Shown one piece after another: positions 22,138 to 31,003 of a stretch of 64,000 nt of DNA. A program made the translations under genes and the position numbers. Numbering within the stretch: the stretch's first letter is position 1; every line of letters begins with the position of its first letter. Origin of the DNA: Blepharisma japonicum (taxonomy: Eukaryota > Ciliophora > Heterotrichea > Heterotrichida > Blepharismidae); the NCBI GenBank assembly GCA_949751835.1, contig CATKHK010000107.1, positions 1 through 64,000 on the forward strand, read 5' to 3'. The notes under the pieces are model-generated. The model worked only from the letters and a program-made list of their open reading frames with translations, made no database searches and had not been told where the DNA came from.

Positions 22138-22983
22138 TTATTGAGGTTTCCGCCCTGCGTAAAAGGCTAAATATAGATGTGACTTGTCAATAGAGTTTAA
22201 GCTAGCATTTCTTACAATGGAATCATTATATTCAGTTCATTTCTCTGTATCCCATGTATATGCTATATTATGTTCTGATCCGTCTCCTCCAAAATTGCAT
22301 ATTAAGCCATAAAGTTTGTAATTAGTCCCATCAATATTTAATTCTTCATTAATCTCAAAGTCACGATTTTGAGAAGGCAAATAAAAGGCAACTGTAGATG
22401 GTCAATCAATATCTTCAGTCTCAAAAGTCATGTCTTTAAAGCCATTGCAATTTTCACAATATAATTTATTATCGCCAGTTCAAGTTATTGGCTGTCTTAA
22501 GTTTGCTAAAAAATCTTGTACCAAATTGTATTTATTTCTTGGGACTATAATAAATATATTTCTTTCACTAAATATTGTATTGTTTGAGCAATCATGGCAA
22601 TGAAGTAGGCTCGTAAAAAAAATGTTAAACGAAGCATCATTATATATTACCTCTGATAACTTAGCGCTAATCATTGTCATCATTTCTTTAGGGTCTTGTA
22701 GCTATGTAAAAATTACATATGGGAATTCCGCTTCAAGCTGCTCTTTAAATGATCTTACAAGTTGCTCGATATCATCAGATCTGGGATTTCTAATGCTTGA
22801 TAATAATTGTGATAAAGTAGAAAAAAATCTATCTCTTAGAGGCTGAATTTTCTCACAAAATTCGTTATTGCTTGCAAGCACTTGCAAAATTGAATTAAGC
22901 CAGCAAGTATTTCCTATATTCATAATCCCTGATTTTCTTCTATTGTAAATCAGCGAATCACTTCTAAATAAATTGTTAACCAT
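22138..22983 (-). CDS. USP-type ubiquitin hydrolase, compact
   Basis: 276 residues after removing a 15-nt intron (22702-22716, GTAATTTTTACATAG) and reading TGA as Trp. Catalytic Cys is C27 in GNTCWLNSILQVLAS; the zinc-ribbon-like LYCENC pair and YGLIC strand follow; His is H233 in GSEHNIAYTW; the terminal strand is WTEYND...YLAFY. It lacks the long N-terminal extensions of most relatives, so it is close to a minimal USP core (about 300-350 in typical families). Expected to cleave ubiquitin or the Ubl family encoded next door; the substrate is inferred only from neighbourhood. Confidence 0.82.
22702..22716 (-). other. 15-nt intron
   Basis: GTAATTTTTACATAG in the conserved USP position; retention brings an in-frame TAG. 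Confidence 0.85.
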
Positions 22984-23144
22984 TTCGATTATTATTTATT
23001 ATAGATTTGAGTTTATTACAAGAATCTACAAATTAGACAAATATGGCGAATTCTTTAAAATAACCTTATAAAACTAATATCTAGAAAAATCAATACTCAA
23101 ATATCTGAAGGAAATTTCTACCATTAGTTATTTTTAAATCAGTA

Positions 23145-24281
23145 TTATTTTTGCTTATAAAAAAGCATATAAGCGTGATCATAATCAGGATCTTCTTCAT
23201 TCACATAAGCATCATTATATTTAATCCATCTTCTATCTTTATTTAAAGTAAAAGCAATATAATGACCAGATTTTCCACCACCATAATAGCATATAACTCC
23301 AAATAAGTCATATTCTTTTTTATCAGCTCTTATATAAATCTTTGGAACTCTCCCTTGATTTGTAGTATCTGTAACATAAAACACCAAATATTCAGGTAGG
23401 TCCAGACTTTCTGTCGAAACTTTAGTAATGCTTTCTTCACCGCATTCCTGACATATTAATTCCAATTTTTCTTCATTTTCTTTTATATCTTTTATGAGTT
23501 TTTCTGCGTCTAGCTTTTTATTCCGAGGTATAGTTAAAAATAACTGTTGCTCGTCCTTTTCCAATTCGTGACCTTTTGCACAGGTAAACAGATTAATTTT
23601 TTTTATTAAGAAGAAATTTTTCTCATTACACTCTGAAAAAAAGGTGTCAATTAAAATATTGTAAAGTTCTTTGCAATCATTTTGAGTCATTATCGAAAAC
23701 TGAGTAAAAATTACTGTTGAATAATTTTGCTTAAGCTCATTAAGTAAGGCCTCTATCAGAGGTCGAAATTTATCTTTGGAAGAATTTGAAAGAACAAGTA
23801 TAAAAATTTGTGATAAGTATTTAAACAAGTTACTATTTGATTTTGATAAGAGGTTCACAAATTTTGGGACACAAGCAAGTACTTGAATAGTTGAGTTCAA
23901 GTAGCAGGTATTTCCAAAATTAGGTATTCCAGCATTATGAGTAAATTTACTTTTGAGGAGTGGGATTTTATCATTTAATTTTCCAGAATCGATATTCTTT
24001 TTTTCTGCATATCTAAAAAAACTTCATAAACAATAAATTGGCCAACCTTGTCAGGACTGCCTTTCTTCATTTTGCCTTCTAAGATGCTTTTCTTGGTTTT
24101 CTCCATCCTTGCTTTCTTCCTTTATTGAATTATTATCACTTCTATTTTCGATTCATTTTCATGTCTTATCTCCTATAATTCATATAATACCTGCACAAAT
24201 CAGTGTTTTTATGTCTGGCTTTACACCAAACAGTGCTCATGTGCCTTCCTCATAAACCAGTATTTTTATAACTTGATTCAT
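23145..24281 (-). CDS. USP-type ubiquitin hydrolase with N-terminal extension
   Basis: 373 residues, ATG 24281, intron 23700-23714, several TGA=Trp codons in the N-terminal 60 residues. Residues 25-40 form a weak hydrophobic stretch (TLICAGIIWIIG) in the place where the 51-64 kb relatives have a membrane helix; a charged linker follows. Cys box NFGNTCYLNSTIQVLAC (C126), motif QNDCKELYNILID, zinc-ribbon-like pair LICQEC, His box KSGHYIAFTLNEDRRW (H335), end WIKYND...YMLFYKQK. All catalytic signatures are present. Closest to the membrane-anchored USPs at 51-64 kb. Confidence 0.8.
23700..23714 (-). other. 15-nt intron ending in CAG
   Basis: GTAATTTTTACTCAG. Unlike all other USP introns here it ends CAG, not TAG. 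If retained it would be translated as VIFTQ without a stop. Confidence 0.75.
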
Positions 24282-24299
24282 TTATTATATATAATCAAA

Positions 24300-24480
24300 A
24301 ATATGCCTTTTTTAGAATCTACAAAACGCAGCATAGTTTCCATGAATTCACGCAAAAGTTATTAATTAATTTAGAGTAGAAAATATTGGCATGCATTACT
24401 AACAAGCTCTTTTAGTTGATATTAAATAATTGTAGAATTTAGATATAAATAAATATTTAATTTCTCATGCTTAGTAAGAC
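24300..24480. repeat. Direct repeat, left copy (about 180 bp)
   Basis: Nearly identical to 25826-26006, beginning AATATG(C/T)CTTTTTTAGAATC and including GGCATGCATTACTA. It lies beside Ubl genes in both cases and is non-coding. Confidence 0.8.
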
Positions 24481-24556
24481 AATTTATCAATTCTTCAAAA
24501 AATTACAATGATTGAATTCATTAATAAATTTTATTACAAATTTCAATTATTTTAAT

Positions 24557-25054
24557 TTAAGAGAAACTAAACTTAAATCCTCCTTTTATCGTCTGAAGAA
24601 CACGTATGACGCAATTATTAGTGATATTTAAATGCTCCAAAGCAACAGTTCCATGAGTGTCCACACTCAAATACTTATTTCGAAAAATTACACTTAATTT
24701 ACCATCATTTCAAAACCATTGCATAAATTGGTTGTGAAGTTCAGCATAGGTCCACGAGCTGTTTACTTGCATTTGGTGAGCTTGGCCGTTTATATCCTCT
24801 ATTATTATCTGCATCAATTTCTGATCTGGAACCATTCGAATGAGGGAGTTATTAGTAAATCTCAGTTGTTCTAAAGTAGCATTCCCATGAGTGTCCAAAC
24901 TCAAATAATTATTCTCAAAAATTAATTTAAATTCACTATTTCCAAACATTTGCACAATTTGGTTGTGAAGCTGAGCATAAGTTCACGAGCTGCTTATTCG
25001 AATAGCGCGCTGTTGACGCCTTATATCCTCTATTATTATAGACAAGCTCGACAT
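24557..25054 (-). CDS. Tandem ubiquitin-like protein (two domains), KGGF tail
   Basis: 165 residues, ATG 25054 to TAA 24557-24559, with two TGA codons at conserved Trp positions. Domain 1 (1-77) and domain 2 (78-158) each have the Trp-headed helix (WTYAQLHNQ, WTYAELHNQ) and the NNYLSLDTHG / RNKYLSVDTHG strand. Between the domains stands RMVPDQKLMQ, with no Gly-Gly, so a ubiquitin-type protease cut between units is not expected. The C-terminus is QTIKGGFKFSFS: a Gly-Gly followed by six residues, a plausible precursor tail. Looks like a fixed Ubl dimer. Confidence 0.82.
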
Positions 25055-25314
25055 TTTATAATTATCTGAAACAAATTTTTCTGAAAAATGATGATTTATA
25101 ATAATGAAATTGTTAATTAAATAAAATAAATTAGGGAAATAGTAAAATATCTATTCAAGATGAAAGTATAGAAAATTGCAGAGTTTATATACAACTCCCA
25201 TCATAAATTGGATGGAAATATTTTTACTAAGACAATTTATCAAATCTTACAAAATACATTATTTAATAATTTACTCACAAATTTTCAATTATATATTTTA
25301 AATATAAATTTAAT

Positions 25315-25791
25315 CTAACATCCCTTCATTATTGGAAGAACTCTTATAAGGCAATCATTAGTGAATTTCAATTGCTTCAAAGTAGCAGTTCCTTGAGTGC
25401 CCACACTCAAATATTTATTCCCAAAAATCACATTGAATTGTATATTTTCAAACATTTGCACAAGTTGGTTGTGAAGTTGAGCATAAGTTCACAAGCTATT
25501 TACTTGCATTTCGTGCTTTTGACCGTTTATATGTTCTACTTTTATCTGCATCAATTTCGGATCTTTAATTATATAAATTAAAGAGTTATTAGCAAATGTT
25601 ATTGATTCTAAAGTCCAGCTTCCATAAGTGTCCAAACCCAAATACTTATTTTTAAAAACAACTTTAAATTCACTATTTTTATACATTTGTACCAAATTGT
25701 TGTGAAGTTGAGCATAAGTTCACAAGCTGTTTATTCATATAGTGCGTTGATGATGCTTTATATCCTCTACTATTATCGTAAAGTTCGACAT
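25315..25791 (-). CDS. Tandem ubiquitin-like protein (two domains), KGC tail
   Basis: 158 residues when three TGA codons are Trp; ATG 25791, TAG 25315-25317. Domain 1 has FTIIVED, WTYAQLHNNLVQMY and KNKYLGLDTYG; domain 2 has KVEHING, WTYAQLHNQLVQMF and GNKYLSVGTQG. The joint reads YIIKDPKLMQ, again without a cleavable Gly-Gly. The tail is LPIMKGC, so Gly-Cys ends the protein. Nearly the same as the gene at 26522-26998, evidently a recent duplicate. Confidence 0.82.
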
Positions 25792-25825
25792 TTTATAATT
25801 ATCTGGAACAGAAATTTTCTGAAAA

Positions 25826-26006
25826 ATATGTCTTTTTTAGAATCTACAAAACGTAGCATAGTTTTCATGAATTCACGTAAAAGTTATTAATTAATTTAGA
25901 GTAGAAAATATTGGCATGCATTACTAGCAAGCTCTTTTAGTTGATATTAAATAATTATGGAATCTAAATTTAAATAAATATTTAATTTCTCATGCTTAGT
26001 AAAAAT
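25826..26006. repeat. Direct repeat, right copy (about 180 bp)
   Basis: Matches 24300-24480 with few differences. The pair brackets the Ubl dimer genes at 24557 and 25315, so it could mediate their duplication or loss. Confidence 0.8.
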
Positions 26007-26167
26007 CAATTTTATAGAATCTTAATTTTCGCTTTTAATTTAATGTATTTTTTTTAAGTCTTTTTTGCAGATTATATAATAAATAGTAAATAAAAAATAC
26101 GATGAAAACTTTTTTAATTTGAGTGAACTTAATTTAAATACAAAAGAAAAGCAACAAATAAATCAAA

Positions 26168-26490
26168 ATGCCTACCAACATAAAAGACTAGGAATTCAAA
26201 ATTGAGGAAATACTTGCTCTTCAAATTCTATCATCCAACTATTACTCATCACGCCAGAATTTACTAATTCAATAAAAAGCTGGGTTATCAGATATTTTAT
26301 GATATGAGACCTCCAAATCACGATTTTCACTTAAACAGAAGAATTTCTTACTATGGCTAAGCAAGAGGTATCAAATAGTAATTTTATTTCAGTTTTTTTT
26401 GGGAAATCAAATAATTGTAAAGAGCTTTACAATATTCTGGTAAAATACTTGCAAAAGAATATTCAGATAAAAAGGGTTTCTTTACAAATT
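26168..26490 (+). pseudogene. N-terminal USP fragment
   Basis: From ATG 26168 a shifted frame gives LGIQNWGNTCSSNSIIQLL (Cys box, with TGA as Trp) and later NNCKELYNILVKYL. A 15-nt intron-like GTAATTTTATTTCAG lies at the conserved place (about 26381-26395). An in-frame TAA precedes it, and the fragment ends against the 3' side of the Ubl gene at 26522. No His box follows. Confidence 0.7.
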
Positions 26491-26521
26491 TTCAATTATT
26501 TATTTTAAGCATAAATTTAAT

Positions 26522-26998
26522 CTAACATCCCTTCATCATTGGAATAACTCTTATAAGGCAATCATTAGTGAAATTCAATTGCTTCAAAGTAACAGGTCCA
26601 AGACTGTCCACACTCAAATAATTATTCCCAAAAATCACACTTAATTTACAATTTTCAAACATTTGCACAAGTTGGTTGTAAAGTTTAGCATAAGTCCACG
26701 AACTCTTTACTTGCATTTCGCGCTGTTGGCCGTTCATATCTTCTACCAAAATCTTCATCAATTTTGGCTCTGTAACTATATAAATTGCAGAATTATTAGC
26801 AAATCTTATTGATTCTAAAGTCCAAAATGCATAAGCGTCCAAATCCAAATACTTATTTTTAAAAATAACTTTAAATTCATTATTGTCATACATTTGCACC
26901 AAATTGTTGTGAAGTTGAGCATAAGTTCACGAACTGTTTACTCATATAGTGCGCTGGCGATGATTTATATCCTCTACTCTTATTGTAAAGTTCGACAT
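26522..26998 (-). CDS. Tandem ubiquitin-like protein (two domains), KGC tail
   Basis: 158 residues, ATG 26998, TAG 26522-26524; TGA is Trp twice in the first domain while the second domain uses TGG in SSWTYAKLYNQ. Inter-domain joint YIVTEPKLMK has no Gly-Gly. The tail is IPMMKGC. Domain 1 is VQMYDNNEF...KNKYLDLDAY; domain 2 is VQMFENCKL...GNNYLSVDSLG. Divergently paired with the kelch gene at 27254, 255 nt apart, the same head-to-head layout as the Ubl/kelch pairs at 2.5, 5.3 and 9.8 kb. Confidence 0.83.
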
Positions 26999-27253
26999 TT
27001 TATAATTATCTGGAACGGAAATTTTCTGAAAAATAATTGTTTACAATAATGAAATTGATAATTAAACAAAGTAAATTAGAAAAATAGTAAAATATATATT
27101 GAATATGAAATTATAGAAAGTTGCAGAGTTATATGTAACTTTCATCATAAATTTTATGAAAATGTTTTTATTAATTCTTCCTGTTGATAACAAACAAGAA
27201 TAGTTTGCTTATTTTTTAATAATTCATTTAATACTTAATAATAATTATCTGTA
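26999..27253. promoter_or_regulatory. Divergent Ubl/kelch promoter region
   Basis: 255-nt head-to-head space. Directly next to the Ubl ATG lies the family box TTTATAATTATCTGGAACGG (27000-27019). The same box stands beside the ATG of the Ubl genes or relics at about 2472, 5325, 9837, 25055, 25792 and 29036. It may be a core promoter or 5'-UTR element; which one cannot be decided here. Confidence 0.5.
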
Positions 27254-28437
27254 ATGGAGAACAAAAAAGGTGGCCTCAAAGCTCCTCTTCCTAGGAAAAG
27301 AAAGCGATGCAAAAATTGGAGCAGCCAAAGTAAACAGCAGAATCCATCTGACAGTCATTATAAAAAATTAAATAGAGAAGCTAAGCGCTCGAACGAATTT
27401 AAAAGTATAAAATCTAAAACCAATATAAAATTGCTGAATTGTCAAATAAGCACTACTAATGATTTCAACAATGGGCTCAAAGAAACAGAATACGCTTTAA
27501 ACATAGAAACTTTAAGAAATAAAACAGCTAAGATCTTGAGTATTCCAAACAATCCAGAATTGGAGATGGATTTCAGAGCAACATGCTCAAATTATCAGAC
27601 CAATTCTAACCTTCATGATCCACTGCTAATGCAAGCTTTCCAAGATTATATTCAAGCTTATCAGCTAAAGACATCTCTTTATATTATTAACTGAGATATA
27701 GCCGAGCAGGGAACTGAGTTAGAAATTTATAACACTGAAACTGAAACAAAAGAATCTAAAATCTTGAAGATCCCAGAAAAACTAGACTTTGGTACTTGCA
27801 TAACTCAGCTTCCAAATGGCAAGCTATTCTGTTTTGGTAATACTTCATGCTCTAGAATTGCAGTGCTAATTGATGTGAATGGTGTAGTCGAAGTGCTGCC
27901 ATCTGGAACTCCTTGCGACGATTCATCAGGTATCTATTTCGATAACAGTGTCTATTGCTTTGGAGGAGATAGCAAGGGGTATGATTTAGATCTATCTATT
28001 AAATTTGATTTGGATCTAAAAAGATCAATTCAATTAACTCCAATGCCAAAAGCTGGCCACTGCAGAAATATAATATTTAATAGGAATATTTTGATTTCTA
28101 CATATGCAGATAGAAATCTTCTATTATACTCAATTGATATTGATTCTTTCTCGATAATTCCTTATGAGTTTGAAGAGATGGAAAGAAAAATCCTGTAAAT
28201 ACAGAGAGACTGTATTTGATTGAATTATGTGGACCAATTTATATGTGCGAAATTGAAAGTTACACAAATTGGAGACAAATAGGAGCCTTAACAATTATGG
28301 GTAATCTTTATCAAGTGTATTGTTCATATAATAAAGGAGGAATATACATTGGTTATATTAATGTTTGGCCAGGATTTTCAGATACTTATTTCTATAAGTT
28401 CGATTTGAATAAAAAGATATTGAGTGAATTCATTTAA
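27254..28437 (+). pseudogene. Kelch-like protein gene with one frameshift
   Basis: About 393 residues if a single 1-nt gap is bridged. It starts with a Lys/Arg-rich segment (PLPRKRKRCKNW, nuclear-localisation-like) instead of a B-box. It then has the NNPELEMDFRATCSNY block and kelch motifs (LPNGKLFCFGN, NSVYCFGG, FDLDLKRS). At 28194-28198 CTGTAAAT stands where relatives have CTGATAAAT, giving a stop at 28196. The -1 frame continues with ERLYLIEL... to TAA 28435-28437. One TGA (27692) is Trp. Everything else is intact, so a very recent pseudogene, a sequence error or a -1 frameshift site are all possible. Confidence 0.7.
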
Positions 28438-28772
28438 TACTCTTTATAAAAATTTATGAAAAATCCAAATATAATATATAAAAATAAATGAATTTATGTG
28501 AGGATAGAACTTTCGAAAATTTAAGTTTATTTTATTCAGCTTAGAAGCGTTTTCTTCTATCTATTTTCTCTTTAAAATAACCTTCTTTCATAAATTTAAT
28601 ACAATGATAAATATTCTAGATATCACTTTTATAATTACTCTTATTTAATATAATTTGTCTGTTAGATATAGACTTTGTAAGGCAATCTATCAAATCTCCG
28701 AGAAAACACATAAAAGAACCCAATAATTATTTGAATTTTCTTCAATTATTTTAACTTTAAGCATAAGTTTAT
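28438..28772. other. Convergent 3' spacer
   Basis: No gene. It includes the Ubl 3' element at about 28671-28708 (TTTGTAAGGCAATCTATCAA and following), which also occurs 3' of the Ubl genes at 21582, 24557 and 25315. Confidence 0.5.
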
Positions 28773-29024
28773 CTAAAATCCTCCTTTCATCTGCTGGAGA
28801 ACACGAATAACGCAGTTATTATTGAACCTCAATTGCTCCAAAGTAGCTGTTCCTTGAGTGCCTACGCTCAAATACTTATTCCCAAAAACCACACTTAATT
28901 CACCTGCACTTCCAAACATTTGCACGAATTGGGCGTGAAGTTGAGCATAAGTCCATGAGCTGTTAACTTGCATTGTGCGCTGTTGGCCGTTCATATCTTC
29001 TACTCTGATCGTCAAATCTGACAT
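28773..29024 (-). CDS. Ubiquitin-like protein with Gly-Gly-Phe tail
   Basis: 83 residues, ATG 29024 to TAG 28773-28775. Strands LTIRVEDMNG and TMQVNSS, Trp-headed helix WTYAQLHAQFVQMFG, strand ELSVVFGNKYLS, last strand CVIRVLQQ, then MKGGF. Known ubiquitin precursors end in Gly-Gly plus one or a few residues removed before use; this gene shows exactly that form and so is the best candidate for a conjugatable modifier here. No Lys at most ubiquitin chain-forming positions can be matched with certainty. USP genes on both sides could provide the processing enzyme (inference). Confidence 0.85.
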   Translation of the reverse strand: MSDLTIRVEDMNGQQRTMQVNSSWTYAQLHAQFVQMFGSAGELSVVFGNKYLSVGTQGTATLEQLRFNNNCVIRVLQQMKGGF

Positions 29025-29309
29025 TTTATTTTATAATTATAAGAAACAGAAATTTATGAAAATATTTGTAGAAATTAAGTAATTAAATGGATGCTTTAAT
29101 AAAATAAACTAGGTAAAATAATAAAATATTGTTTTGATAAGATATATGCAGATAGAAGACTGTAGATTTATTCCTTAGAAATAGCATGCAGTTATGATAA
29201 TGATGGAAGCGATAGATTGCATTTATTAATGATAAATTATTGCCTATTCAACTCAATCAACTACCCTGCTTTTAAAATTTCCTATTCAAAGCCGCAATCT
29301 CAATAGGAG
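29025..29309. other. Spacer
   Basis: 5' flank of the Ubl gene at 28773 (ATAATTATAA box near 29033) and AT-rich DNA before the USP relic. No gene seen. Confidence 0.4.
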
Positions 29310-30500
29310 AAAAGAAATTAATTATCCACTTATTTACAATAAGCAAAAATCAAGAATTATAACATAAGAAGCACGTGCTACCTCAAATACTTGCGAGCAA
29401 TAATGAATTTTGAGAAAAAATCCAGACTGTGAGCTACCCATTATTTTTTGATTTATCATCATTATTGCAATCTATTAAAAATTCAAAGCCCCAGTATAAA
29501 ATTAAGGTACTTGTAAGCACATATAAAAAGAAACGAGATGCTGAGTTATCATGGGTAATTTTTATTTAGCTCAGAAATTTCACTCAGCAAGATCCTAAAG
29601 AATTAATGATGCTACGATTACAGAGATTATCAGATTCACCCACAGGCGTATATCCCAGCATAATAAATGCATTTTTAAACCTCGTAAGAGTATCTGCATG
29701 GAAATCTTTTCCCATCTTGACTTCAGCAAGTCAAATAGCTCAGTAATATACATAGAATTCGGATACTTATATGGTGGGCCTTCACTAATCTCGGTTGAAG
29801 TAAAATGCAAATAATTTTCAGCAGATCTTCTTCCTTTAAATCCAAAGCCAGCATATTATCAATGTCGCTTATTGTCAGGTTTTCGAACTTCAGATCGATA
29901 AAATCTTCTGCGAATATTTTATTATTTATGTCTCATTTGCTTACATCATCCTGGGTAAAGCAATATGTGTGCCTATTCGCTGAATTTATCCAAGAAAATC
30001 TTCTTACACAATTAGAGAATGGTTTATTGCAGGGAATCGCATTGCAACTATCAAGTTTTGTATGCTTTACGACGCGAAGGGAGCTTTTCCAGCTTCGAAA
30101 TCCATATAGCATCGTGGGCGCCAAGCTTTCATGCTTCTACGAGTTTTTTAGCCTTTTTTGGCTCTTCTTTTCTATTTGGGCTGGATTCCATTTTATTTGA
30201 GTAAGCTTACAGATTTTTTTGGTGATAATCAATTATTCTGCAGCCAATGCGGAAAAATCAAAATATAATGATGGTGTATGAAGAAATTATTTGGCCTTCA
30301 AAGGTTACTTTTTCTCTTCAAAATATAAATATTTCATAATGAATGACGAATTAGAAATTAATGGAAATATTTATCATGTCATTATCAGGCCAATAAATTG
30401 TCTGGGTATTATATAGCGTCGACATGAAATTCAAAGAATTGGCTGAATATAAAGATGCCTTTATAAGAACTTTGAATTCTGGCTATATTAACATTACAAG
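29310..30500 (+). pseudogene. USP relic, interrupted
   Basis: Related to the C-terminal USP module of the genes at 31004 and 34674. Recognisable pieces: the region before the Cys box (NYPLIYN), a frameshifted Cys box (about 29350-29400), a 15-nt intron GTAATTTTTATTTAG (29550-29564) followed by NFTQQDPKELMM, and then after about 30205 the zinc-ribbon pair (LFCSQCGK) and EEIIWPSKVTFSL. A 560-nt unrelated segment replaces the middle. The tail 30424-30500 derives from the TWDTKNWTEYND region by frameshift. Confidence 0.75.
29640..30200 (-). other. Foreign, GC-richer segment inside the USP relic
   Basis: Compared with the paralogous genes, about 560 nt between the QQDPKEL part and the zinc-ribbon part are replaced by DNA of clearly higher GC. 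The minus strand has coding character in pieces: MESSPNRKEEPKKAKK... from about 30193, then in another frame CFTQDDVSKWDINN (TGA as Trp) and EDFIDLKFENLTISD. Frames are broken, and I do not recognise the family. Confidence 0.55.
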
Positions 30501-31003
30501 TGAAAATTTAAAATTTTATGAAAATGTAAATTTGCAAATAAGAGTGACTAAAATTTACTTAAATACAATAGTGCTCAGAAATAGTTGTGAATTAGCTTAT
30601 TTTTGTAGTCTTGGTAGGAGGATAGCTTAATTTTATTATTTATTTACCTTTACAAGATTATTAAGACAGCCTATTATTTCTAATTGCGAGTAAATTAAAA
30701 AAACTCAATTAAGTGACTAATAATCTTGAATTAATTTTGACAAATAATTGAAATCCAAATTGTCTCCAGTCTTTATCTGAGAGGATAATGCATGGACTTT
30801 TATCAAAACTATATGTACTTAAATCATTATAATTATATCTTTTATAATTTAACTTTGTTAAATGTTGCTTTTGTGAGTGAAACTAATTAGTCCATAGGCA
30901 AAATGGATTTTGTTGGCTAATTAGATTCTATAAATTCCTAAAAGATTCATTTTTGATGGCAGGCAGGTAAATTTATAAATTTTTATAGATTTCATTATAA
31001 TAA
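30501..31003. other. Spacer
   Basis: Contains a 68-codon ORF that is only the frameshifted end of the USP relic (to 30630). The last 100 nt resemble the flank before 34674 and are probably the duplicated promoter of the next gene. Confidence 0.45.

Noticed and set aside
30019-30204. Open frames on the plus strand within the GC-richer segment (29805-30204)
   Set aside because: Minus-strand pieces have better coding character with TGA as Trp; the plus frames look like shadows.
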